DNA from: JARROD01 sp037384225
Lineage (GTDB): Bacteria > Pseudomonadota > Gammaproteobacteria > Pseudomonadales > Cellvibrionaceae
Direction: 5' to 3'
Length of the DNA: 6,653 nt
Assembly (NCBI GenBank): GCA_037384225.1
Contig: JARROD010000227.1
Coordinates: 1-6,653, forward strand
The position numbers were made by a program, and so were the translations under genes. The notes beneath the pieces are model-generated. The model made no database searches. It was not told where the DNA came from and worked only from the letters and a program-made list of their open reading frames with translations. Positions 1 to 5,648 of this stretch are shown piece by piece. Position 1 is the first letter of the stretch; every line of letters begins with the position of its first letter.

Positions 1-62
1 TTAGAAAGAAAATACAGATAGATCTAAAATCATTTAACAAACGGATAATACGCGACCTCCGT

Positions 63-158
63 TATGCCTGCGCCCTGGATGTTATCCTGATAACGAATAA
101 CACCAAAGATTTCCAGCGCTACCCAGGGCTCAAATTCAAAAACTGGATAAATAACTGA
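63..158 (+). pseudogene. C-terminal remnant of a VapC-like PIN-domain toxin
   Basis: Reading the + strand in the frame that ends at TGA 156-158 gives a C-terminal tail with the segment LITNNTKDFQRYPGLKFKNW. This matches the usual end of VapC toxins (LVTNN..EF.RvpGL..eNW), where the TNN stretch lies beside the PIN-domain active site. VapC proteins are Mg-dependent ribonucleases of about 130 residues paired with a VapB antitoxin. Only about 31 codons resemble the family. The frame stays open upstream to the window edge (position 3), but those residues do not look like VapC, and the conserved N-terminal and central acidic residues are not present. No antitoxin gene is visible, although one could lie to the left. 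I infer a decayed, non-functional remnant. The opposite strand is also open here, but its peptide matches nothing I know. Confidence 0.6.
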
Positions 159-254
159 GTGAATGTCGGGAATATTCAACCACTCTGAGAAACAATTTAT
201 ATATGAAGCCTTTTAGCTGAGTAAAACCTCAAATTACGATCAGAGATTACTGCA

Positions 255-956
255 GTGGACGACTCGTACCAGGAATATGGCTTTGTCTGGGCCGATGATA
301 TCGATTTATCGGCGGAAATTTCAGCCATTAAAGATGAGCTGCGCCACTTGTCCTTTCGCTTTCAAGGCGGTGGGGTTAGAAATGCGGAGAAAAAATTCAC
401 GACGGTTCGGGCTTTGATAGGTTCTCGTCAACTACAGCAAGTAGCGCAGCGATATGTTGACGATAAAATCGATGTCGTTAGAGCGATTTTGTTCAATAAA
501 TCACAAGACAACAACTGGTTAGTCACATGGCATCAGGATAAAACGATTGCCGTGGCGAAGCGATGGCATCAGGATAAAACGATTGCCGTGGCGAAGCGCC
601 ATGATGTGGCAGGGTGGGGACCTTGGAGTATCAAAGATGGTTGCCACCATGTACAGCCACCCGAGCACCTATTGAATCGGCGGGTGACTTTCCGTATCCA
701 TATCGACGATGCTGACAAAGATAATGGGTGTTTAAAGGTAATTCCTCGCAGTCACCGGTACGGTGCGTTGTCGCCGGAAGCGATTCAGCAATGTGTCGCC
801 AATGCGTCTCCAGTGTATTGTACGGCAATATCAGGGTCGACACTGGTGATGCATCCAATGATCCTTCATGCGTCGAGTAAAGCGAAGGTAGCCCTACAAC
901 GACGGGTTTTGCATATAGAGTGGCGGTGTTTTGATCTGCCACACGAATTAGCTTAG
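255..956 (+). CDS. Phytanoyl-CoA dioxygenase (PhyH) family protein with duplicated iron-binding motif
   Basis: This 233-residue protein looks like a cytoplasmic Fe(II)/2-oxoglutarate-dependent oxygenase of the PhyH family; its substrate cannot be told from sequence. Landmarks are the HxD iron motif in WHQDKTIAV (H93/D95, repeated at H105/D107), the GWGPWSIKDG...HHVQPP segment (residues 120-136), the core strands RIHIDDADKDNGCLKVIPRSH (147-167), the distal iron ligand H205 in LHASSKA, and R216/R217, one of which should bind 2-oxoglutarate. Residues 92-103 are repeated exactly as 104-115, so one of the two HxD motifs is surplus. The frame is open from 225, and GTG 255 is the only conventional start before the conserved YGF segment, with only a weak GAGA-like ribosome binding site. 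The length is near that of compact bacterial homologues. It lies alone between a VapC scrap and a phage tail operon, with AT-richer composition than the tail genes. Family is secure; activity is doubtful. Confidence 0.85.
   Translation: MDDSYQEYGFVWADDIDLSAEISAIKDELRHLSFRFQGGGVRNAEKKFTTVRALIGSRQLQQVAQRYVDDKIDVVRAILFNKSQDNNWLVTWHQDKTIAVAKRWHQDKTIAVAKRHDVAGWGPWSIKDGCHHVQPPEHLLNRRVTFRIHIDDADKDNGCLKVIPRSHRYGALSPEAIQQCVANASPVYCTAISGSTLVMHPMILHASSKAKVALQRRVLHIEWRCFDLPHELA
527..598 (+). repeat. Perfect 36-bp tandem duplication inside the dioxygenase gene
   Basis: Bases 527-562 and 563-598 are identical over all 36 positions and directly adjacent. The unit is a multiple of three, so the frame is kept and twelve residues (WHQDKTIAVAKR) appear twice. 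The absence of any difference between the copies suggests a recent slippage or unequal-recombination event, or an assembly artefact. The unit includes the HxD iron-binding motif. Related PhyH proteins have this segment once, followed directly by the G(W/F)GPWS segment. Confidence 0.95.
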
Positions 957-1003
957 GTATAGCGACTCTCTGCTGCTACGGAATCGCGCTAATTAGCCTC
1001 GTG
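942..1003. repeat. Imperfect inverted repeat overlapping the end of the dioxygenase gene
   Basis: CACGA (942-946) pairs with TCGTG (999-1003), and ATTAGC (947-952) pairs with GCTAAT (988-993), leaving five unpaired bases on the right arm. A further GCGA/TCGC pairing (962-965 with 984-987) lies inside. The structure spans the stop codon of the dioxygenase gene. There is no T tract after it, so it is not a standard intrinsic terminator. The right arm also contains the 10-bp palindrome GCTAATTAGC (988-997). Its role is unknown; it could be a transcript-end hairpin or a recombination scar. Confidence 0.35.
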
Positions 1004-1075
1004 CTCATCGCCTAAAAGCAAATATTTTCACAGCCACAAAAATCAATTTATTGGGCCATGATCTTGTGCTGGGTT

Positions 1076-1097
1076 TTCAGCGAAATAAAACGCTGAA
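1076..1097. repeat. Perfect 7-bp inverted repeat with A-rich loop upstream of the tail operon
   Basis: TTCAGCG (1076-1082) and CGCTGAA (1091-1097) are perfect inverted copies separated by the loop AAATAAAA. No T run follows on either strand, which argues against an intrinsic terminator. It lies about 70 bp before the first tail gene, so an operator or the leader hairpin of the tail transcript is possible. I see no convincing promoter next to it. The gap 957-1166 otherwise holds nothing that I can identify. Confidence 0.4.
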
Positions 1098-1166
1098 TCC
1101 GGCACTGACACATTATTCCCGATAGTACTTTCCCTCCGTGGTTACTGGTTCGTGTTGGAGTCAACC

Positions 1167-1715
1167 ATGCAAACACTCGACAGCCAGATCGATCGACTCA
1201 ATCGCTATTTAAAAAGCCTTCACCACAAGGCTGTGCCGGCGGCTTACGCCAGCGCCATGAACAAAAGCCTGGCTAGGATTCGTACTCGCTTGGTTCGAGG
1301 CGTGAGCAAACGCGAAAAAATACCGGCGAAACACATCCGCAAGCGGGTTTTCATTCGCCGCGCCACCGCGCGAACCTTGCGAGGGCGGTTGTCAATCTAT
1401 GTGGAAGACATTCCCGTGATTTCCTTGTTGCGGGATCAGACGCCGACGACCGGCCGCAAGCGGCGCATTCGGGCCGCCGGGCGCGTTTACCACAACGCCT
1501 TTATTCGCCGGCCTCAAAAAAGCAAAGGACGCGGTAAACCCCATGTCTTTCAACGCCAGTCCACGGCCCGCTACCCGATCGCGATTCAAAAAATCGCCAT
1601 CGATAAACCAGTCAAGGCCGTCACCCCGGTGGTGATCCGGCGCGTGATGCGCCATGTTCACCCGCGGTTGCTGCGGCATGAACTGCGCTACAGGATTGAT
1701 AAACATGTCCGCTAG
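1167..1715 (+). CDS. Phage minor tail protein Z-like
   Basis: The 182-residue, strongly basic protein resembles the lambda gpZ family (Minor_tail_Z), which acts at the head-proximal end of the tail so that the finished tail can join the head. Lambda gpZ is of similar length (about 190 residues). The N-terminal part (LNRYLKSLHHKAVPAAYASA, then an Arg-rich helix) and the later segments FQRQSTARYPI and AIDKPV are typical of the family. GTG 1152 and TTG 1155 are in-frame alternatives, but ATG 1167 is preferred because GGAG at 1157-1160 lies six bases before it. The last 11 bases overlap the next gene. It is the first recognisable tail gene; the head-tail joining gene that would precede it in lambda is not in the window. 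Confidence 0.8.
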   Translation: MQTLDSQIDRLNRYLKSLHHKAVPAAYASAMNKSLARIRTRLVRGVSKREKIPAKHIRKRVFIRRATARTLRGRLSIYVEDIPVISLLRDQTPTTGRKRRIRAAGRVYHNAFIRRPQKSKGRGKPHVFQRQSTARYPIAIQKIAIDKPVKAVTPVVIRRVMRHVHPRLLRHELRYRIDKHVR

Positions 1716-2088
1716 ACGTCCCGCGATTCGCCAAGCGGTTAAGGCGTTGATCGAAGCCCATTACCCGGGCCCTGTCGAAGACAGCCGCCACATCAACGCG
1801 GAAGGCAAAAACGCGTTTGTCGCTGTGTACCTGCCCTCGGGCGAGTTGGAAGCCGAGGGCCTGACGGAAGTCTATGACGCCCAGTTGGAAATCGCGATCT
1901 ATCACCGCCAACGCGTCAGTGACAGCGCGCTCGACGCGGTGGGGCACACGATCGAAACCGCGATCGACAGTGACCCGAGTTTATCTGGTTTGGTGCGGGG
2001 GCTGACGCTACGAGGCTTCGATTACCCCGAGGATACGGATCCCTTCACCGTGTTGGTTTTACGCTATTCCGTGCAATACGATCGATAA
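1705..2088 (+). CDS. Phage tail terminator, gpU-like
   Basis: The 127-residue protein follows the Z-like gene just as U follows Z in lambda, and is close in length to lambda gpU (131 residues). Gp U-family proteins form a ring that caps the tail tube once it reaches full length and provides the surface for head joining. The sequence has an N-terminal helix (residues 1-17), a beta-rich centre with EVYDAQLEIAIYH, a helix around DSALDAVGHTIETAI, and a C-terminal strand ending VLVLRYSVQYDR, which is a typical layout for tail terminators. ATG 1705 is chosen over an upstream in-frame ATG at 1654, because AGGA at 1692-1695 precedes it and the earlier start would lie deep within the Z-like gene. The 11-bp overlap suggests coupled translation. 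Confidence 0.75.
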   Translation: MSARRPAIRQAVKALIEAHYPGPVEDSRHINAEGKNAFVAVYLPSGELEAEGLTEVYDAQLEIAIYHRQRVSDSALDAVGHTIETAIDSDPSLSGLVRGLTLRGFDYPEDTDPFTVLVLRYSVQYDR

Positions 2089-2097
2089 GGAATCTTC

Positions 2098-2529
2098 ATG
2101 GCTGTGTTAAACAAAGTGGTGCTGGGTAAGGGCACCAAGCTATATTTCGAAGACCCCGACAACGCGGGCGACTACCTCTATCTCGCCAATGCGGTGTCCA
2201 TCGGTACTCTGGGCGCCAAGGGCAGCTTTGTGGAGGTGTCGCCCATCGGCGCTGAGGAGAAAGACTATATCGCCGGGGATCAGGAACCGGAGGAAAAAGA
2301 AATCACCTTCAACGACATGCCCGGTGATGCGGTGCAGGAACGATTTATCGCAATGGCCCAGGCGCGGGATAATGTGGCGATCAAAGTCGAATACCCGAAC
2401 GGGCGTGTCATCAAAGCCGATTTTGCGCTCAATGGCTTCAACATCAATGAGCCGGCGCGGGATGCGGCGCTCACCGTCACCGTCTATGCCCAACGTAAAG
2501 GCCATATTACCCTGGAGACCATGCCGTGA
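2098..2529 (+). CDS. Phage major tail tube protein, gpV-like
   Basis: The 143-residue acidic protein begins MAVLNKVVLGKGTKLYFED and contains ANAVSIGTLGAKGSFVEVSPIG, EKEITFNDMPGD and ALTVTVYAQRKG. This pattern is typical of siphophage tail tube subunits, which stack as rings around the tape measure to form the tail shaft. Lambda gpV has 246 residues because it carries an extra C-terminal Ig-like domain. Here only the tube-forming domain is present, so the shaft surface would lack that decoration. The start ATG 2098 has AAGGA (2087-2091) six bases upstream, and that site overlaps the stop codon of the U-like gene. The stop codon shares one base with the start of the G-like gene (TGATG). Confidence 0.82.
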   Translation: MAVLNKVVLGKGTKLYFEDPDNAGDYLYLANAVSIGTLGAKGSFVEVSPIGAEEKDYIAGDQEPEEKEITFNDMPGDAVQERFIAMAQARDNVAIKVEYPNGRVIKADFALNGFNINEPARDAALTVTVYAQRKGHITLETMP

Positions 2530-2864
2530 TGGATCTCGACGAACTTCTCGCAATCTCGACGCCGACCACCTGCAAACGGGCTTTTCCCATCGAAGGTTTG
2601 GGCAAGGTGACGGTGTTTGAATTGACCGCCGCCGAGCGGGTGCTGTATTTCGAAGATGCCGTGGCGGACAGTCAGGGGAGCGCAGAGCCGCGCACGCACA
2701 ACGCGTTTGTGAAAAAATGGTTGTGGCGCTTGTTGGCCGGCCCCGTGCGCGAGCCCGCCGAGGGTGAAATCGATAAACTGCTGGCCACGCTGTCGCAGCG
2801 GCAAATCGATGCGATCTTGCAGCTGGGCTTTCATTACGATATCGATAAAGCCACAAAAAAATAG
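2529..2864 (+). CDS. Tail assembly chaperone, gpG-like
   Basis: The 111-residue protein occupies the lambda G position between the tail tube and tape measure genes. Proteins of this kind bind the tape measure during tail building and are absent from the finished particle. The sequence has FPIEGLGKVTVFELTAAERV (residues 19-38), a recurring pattern in such chaperones, then a helical second half. ATG 2529 is taken as the start; it overlaps the stop of the tube gene by one base, with GGAG (2514-2517) somewhat distant upstream. GTG 2526 is an in-frame alternative. The last codons are ACA AAA AAA TAG, a slippery run directly before the stop, from which a minority of ribosomes should shift into the T frame. 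Assignment rests on position, the frameshift arrangement and the tube/tape-measure neighbours. Confidence 0.8.
   Translation: MDLDELLAISTPTTCKRAFPIEGLGKVTVFELTAAERVLYFEDAVADSQGSAEPRTHNAFVKKWLWRLLAGPVREPAEGEIDKLLATLSQRQIDAILQLGFHYDIDKATKK
2855..2861 (+). promoter_or_regulatory. Programmed -1 ribosomal frameshift site (A AAA AAA)
   Basis: Seven A residues lie in zero frame as xxA AAA AAA followed at once by TAG (2862-2864). Slipping one base back allows full re-pairing of both tRNA-Lys and continues as ATA GAA CGC AAT CCG GTG into the T-like frame, which is open to 3169. Siphophage G/T genes classically use -1 frameshifting to make the G-T fusion; lambda uses a different heptamer. A weak hairpin (GGCAA 2887-2891 with TTGCC 2914-2918) lies 25 bases on, further than the usual stimulator. 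Transcriptional slippage on A7 is an alternative route to the same product. Confidence 0.85.
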
Positions 2865-3169
2865 AACGCAATCCGGTGTTAAGAATGGCAATGCGACTGT
2901 CGGCACTGTTCGGTTGCCCTTTGGGTGAATTGTTTCGGAAAATGTCCCCGCAAGAATTCGCGCTCTGGGTTGCGTTTTACAAACTCGAACCCTGGGGTTA
3001 TAACGCCGACAACTACCATGCCGCCCTCGTCGCCGCGACGGTTGCCAATCATTCCGGATTACACACTGAGCCCCTCGCCCCACGCGCCTTTATGGACAGC
3101 GCCGGGGAGGAGGAGTCGCACTCGCGTGTGGAGGACGAAATCGCCCGCACGATGGAGATACTCGCGTGA
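2861..3169 (+). CDS. T-like part of the G-T tail assembly chaperone, made by -1 frameshift
   Basis: This is the -1-frame extension of the G-like gene. With the 111 G residues it would give a fusion of about 213 residues, spanning 2529-3169. The T segment begins IERNPVLRMAMRLSALFG and contains MSPQEFALWVAFYKLEPWGYNADNY, a motif typical of T-like proteins between the tube and tape measure genes. In lambda, gpGT links the tape measure to tube subunits through its T domain. Independent translation from GTG 2876 or ATG 2885 is possible, but neither has a recognisable ribosome binding site, which favours frameshifting. The end is Glu-rich (GEEESHSRVEDEIART). Its TGA stop overlaps the tape measure GTG start by four bases (GTGA). 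Confidence 0.8.
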   Translation: MERNPVLRMAMRLSALFGCPLGELFRKMSPQEFALWVAFYKLEPWGYNADNYHAALVAATVANHSGLHTEPLAPRAFMDSAGEEESHSRVEDEIARTMEILA

Positions 3170-5277
3170 GTCGTTATGCGGCCAAAGTGGTCACCTATTT
3201 CGACGCCGATGTTGACCACTATATCAAGCAGCTCAATAGGGCCGACCGTCGCAATAAGGCCTTTGCCAGAAACACCCGGCAAGCGGCGAACGATTCGGCG
3301 CGCGCCATCGAACAGTCTTTTCGCGGGGCGGGACGCGGCATCGCCGCAATCGACGGTCCCCTGGGCGGTATCTCGGGCCGGTTCAGCGCGCTGACCGCGT
3401 TGATCAGCGAGTCGGGTGCCGCCTTCGCGGTGTTGGGGGCGTCCGTTGCGGGGGTTGTGGCGATGTTGGGGGCGGCGGCCTTCGAAGGAGCGAAGGTTGA
3501 GCAACTGCAACTCAAAACCCAGGCGATTTTGAAGGCGACGGGCAATGCGGCCGGTTTCACGGCGACAGAACTGGATCGGCAGGCCCGGGCCATCGCGTTA
3601 GCCACGCTTGCCAGCGTCGATGGGGTCCGTGGTGCGCAACACCGGTTGTTGACTTTTAAGGCGGTCACCGGCGATGTGTTTACCGAGACGATCAAGCTTT
3701 CGCAGGACTTGGCGGCTTCCGGTTTTGGTACGCTGGAAAGCAACGCCATTGGTTTGGGTAAAGCCCTGCAAGATCCTGTCACTGGCTTAACGCTGCTGAA
3801 CCGGCAGGGCTCGTTGACCAAGACCCAACAACGCCAGATCGCCGAGGCGTTTCAACGCACGGGGGACTTGGGCACGGCACAAATCCAGATTCTTCAAGCG
3901 GTGCGCGAACAGGTCGGCGGCGCGGGCCAGGCCGAGGCGGGCGGGTTGTCGGGCGCCATCGACACGCTGTCGCAAAAGTGGGATGAGCTGAAGGAAGCGG
4001 TAGACCGCTTTTCCGGCACCTCCGTGAAATCGAAATCCTTTCTGGATCAATTGTCGCTGCGCATCGACAACCTAGCCAAGCGGCTGGGCGGCGGTGAACA
4101 ACTCGATGCGCGTCGTGAACTGAATCGGCTCCACGCGCAGCGCGTGCGCTATCAGGAAAAACTGGCCAAGATCAACGCGCGGTCGGTGATTGATGCGCGT
4201 ATGCGCGAGGAAAAGCAAGCCCTCGAGGGGTTGATCGCCCAGCGCGGCCGCGAAATCGCGTTGATCCAGGAGAAGGAAAAAGCCCGGCAGATCGCGGTGC
4301 GCAACGAAAAGGCATCGGTCTTGCGCCAGTCGCAGTTGACGGCCAATCAGGGGCGAGTGGAGCAAATCATCGCGGGGTTTCATCACACCGCCGAGGACCT
4401 GGACCAATTTCTGGCTCAGGAAAAAATCAAAAACGATCGACTCGTCGTGCTGCAGCGCGAGCGATTCGCCCGCCTTCACGAACAAGCCTTGGCGGCCGAG
4501 CAGAAAAATGAAGCATTGGAGCAGGTCCGCTATGAGCGGGAAAAACAGAAACTGGCGGAGGAACGCGAGCGGTTTCGCAACCGGGGATTATTAACCGCGG
4601 AGATCGAGCAACAGTTTAAAGGTGCGCGAGAAAACCTCGAACAAACGCACTTGGCCAAACTGGAAGACATGCGGCAAAAAGCCCTGGATAAGGAACTGGC
4701 TGCGCAGAACAAAAAATACCAAACCTTGATCGACTTGGCCGATCGTTACAATCGCACACGGTCCGCTGGTGAAAACCGCTACGCGACGATGGCCATCGGT
4801 GTGGCCAAAACCCTGTTCGACGTCCGCAAAAGGCAGGCGTTAAAGGAGGCGGGCATTGATGCCAAGGTGGCAATCCAAAAGGCCTGGGCCAGCGCGCCTT
4901 TCCCCGCCAACCTGCCGGGGGTGGCCTTGGTTGCCGCCGAGACGGCGGCAACGGTGGCCGATATCGCGGGCATCGCCCACGGCGGTCTGAGCTTCGTACC
5001 CAAGGCCAATACCACGTATGTGCTGGACAAGGGCGAACGCGTCCTGGCACCCGGACAAAACCGCGATCTGGAACATTTTATGCGCGCCGGCAACGCCATC
5101 ACCGTCAATGTGCACAACTACAGCGGGGAGGCGGTTGCGGTGGATCGGCAAGGTGAACGGCTCGATATTGTCATCGGTCGCGCCAAAGCCGCGATCAGTG
5201 AGGATATTCAACGCGGCACCGGTCTTGCGTCCGTGTTCCAGCAAACCTCCGGGCTGCGCCGCCGAGGAGTGATTTGA
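3166..5277 (+). CDS. Phage tail tape measure protein (lambda gpH-like)
   Basis: At 703 residues this is the largest gene in the window. It sits directly after G/T, where the tape measure belongs. Tape measure proteins fill the tail lumen, set tail length and help pass DNA into the cell. It starts at GTG 3166, with GGAG (3154-3157) eight bases before, within a GTGA overlap. Regions: N-terminal part with MSRYAAKVVTYFDADVDHYI; a hydrophobic Ala/Gly/Val-rich segment at about 84-106, a candidate membrane-inserting stretch; a globular part with many Ala and Gln (110-280); a long charged, probably coiled-coil region (about 315-520); and a conserved lambda-type C-terminal region with AHGGLSFVPK (604-613) and YVLDKGERVLAPGQNRDLEHFM (618-639). 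It is shorter than lambda gpH (853 residues). At the commonly used 0.15 nm per residue it would predict a tail of about 105 nm, which is an inference. Confidence 0.92.
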   Translation: MSRYAAKVVTYFDADVDHYIKQLNRADRRNKAFARNTRQAANDSARAIEQSFRGAGRGIAAIDGPLGGISGRFSALTALISESGAAFAVLGASVAGVVAMLGAAAFEGAKVEQLQLKTQAILKATGNAAGFTATELDRQARAIALATLASVDGVRGAQHRLLTFKAVTGDVFTETIKLSQDLAASGFGTLESNAIGLGKALQDPVTGLTLLNRQGSLTKTQQRQIAEAFQRTGDLGTAQIQILQAVREQVGGAGQAEAGGLSGAIDTLSQKWDELKEAVDRFSGTSVKSKSFLDQLSLRIDNLAKRLGGGEQLDARRELNRLHAQRVRYQEKLAKINARSVIDARMREEKQALEGLIAQRGREIALIQEKEKARQIAVRNEKASVLRQSQLTANQGRVEQIIAGFHHTAEDLDQFLAQEKIKNDRLVVLQRERFARLHEQALAAEQKNEALEQVRYEREKQKLAEERERFRNRGLLTAEIEQQFKGARENLEQTHLAKLEDMRQKALDKELAAQNKKYQTLIDLADRYNRTRSAGENRYATMAIGVAKTLFDVRKRQALKEAGIDAKVAIQKAWASAPFPANLPGVALVAAETAATVADIAGIAHGGLSFVPKANTTYVLDKGERVLAPGQNRDLEHFMRAGNAITVNVHNYSGEAVAVDRQGERLDIVIGRAKAAISEDIQRGTGLASVFQQTSGLRRRGVI

Positions 5278-5648
5278 TGTGGCCACAATCCCTGCCGCGT
5301 CCGTTGATCGCCGAATACCGTGTCAGTGGCGAGTTGCCCGTAATCCGCACCCCGATGGAGAGCGGGCCGGATCGCGTGACACGCGTGAGTTCATCGATCA
5401 CGCGCCAGGTCTCGGTCAGCTTGCTGGTATCGCACCTTCAAGCGGCCACCTTCTGGCGCTTTTTCGAGACCACCGCCAACGCCGGGGCCGACTGGTTTTC
5501 GATGCCGCTCGACACCGCGGGCGGTGTGGCCTATCACCGGGTGCGTTTTACGCGTTTTCCGACCCAGGAATACCTCAACCTCACCCATTACCGCATTCGT
5601 TGTGTGCTGGAAACCGACGACAGTCACACCCTATGGAGTCAACGATGA
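5277..5648 (+). CDS. Small minor tail protein, possibly gpM-like
   Basis: The 123-residue protein follows the tape measure, the place of lambda M. It has the pattern expected of the gpM-type beta-rich tail-tip protein: an early Arg-rich strand (RVTRVSSSITRQVSVSLLVS, residues 34-53), an aromatic helix (AATFWRFFETTANAG), a turn with WFSMPLD, a strand YHRVRFTRF, and a final strand HYRIRCVLE. Lambda gpM has 109 residues and acts in assembling the tail tip around the tape measure. Similarity here is in layout rather than in a diagnostic motif, so another small tail protein family is possible. ATG 5277 is chosen because GAGGAG (5264-5269) lies seven bases upstream; it shares one base with the tape measure stop. 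The gene's own stop overlaps the fibre start by four bases (ATGA). Confidence 0.65.
   Translation: MWPQSLPRPLIAEYRVSGELPVIRTPMESGPDRVTRVSSSITRQVSVSLLVSHLQAATFWRFFETTANAGADWFSMPLDTAGGVAYHRVRFTRFPTQEYLNLTHYRIRCVLETDDSHTLWSQR

Noticed and set aside
175..203. Possible promoter before the dioxygenase gene: TTCAAC (175-180) and TATATA (198-203) with 17-bp spacing.
   Set aside because: The -35 box matches consensus at only three of six positions, and such boxes occur by chance in AT-rich DNA.
30..212. A 60-codon open frame on the - strand ending at 30-32, with a protein-like peptide (e.g. EFEPWVALEIFG).
   Set aside because: It lies antisense to the VapC-like tail, has no ATG or ribosome binding site, and matches no family I recognise. 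The VapC resemblance on the + strand explains the region better.
942..1003. The imperfect hairpin considered as an integron attC site, given a toxin scrap and an unrelated single gene nearby.
   Set aside because: The ends lack the RYYYAAC and GTTRRRY core boxes needed for attC, and no second copy appears in the window.
1105..1131. Possible promoter before the tail operon: CTGACA at 1105-1110.
   Set aside because: No acceptable -10 box lies at 16-18 bp; the best candidate, TACTTT, is only 15 bp away with three matches.
2140..2871. A 243-codon open frame on the - strand opposite the tube and G-like genes.
   Set aside because: It is a shadow of GC-rich coding DNA. The + strand genes have ribosome binding sites, family resemblance and tight junctions.
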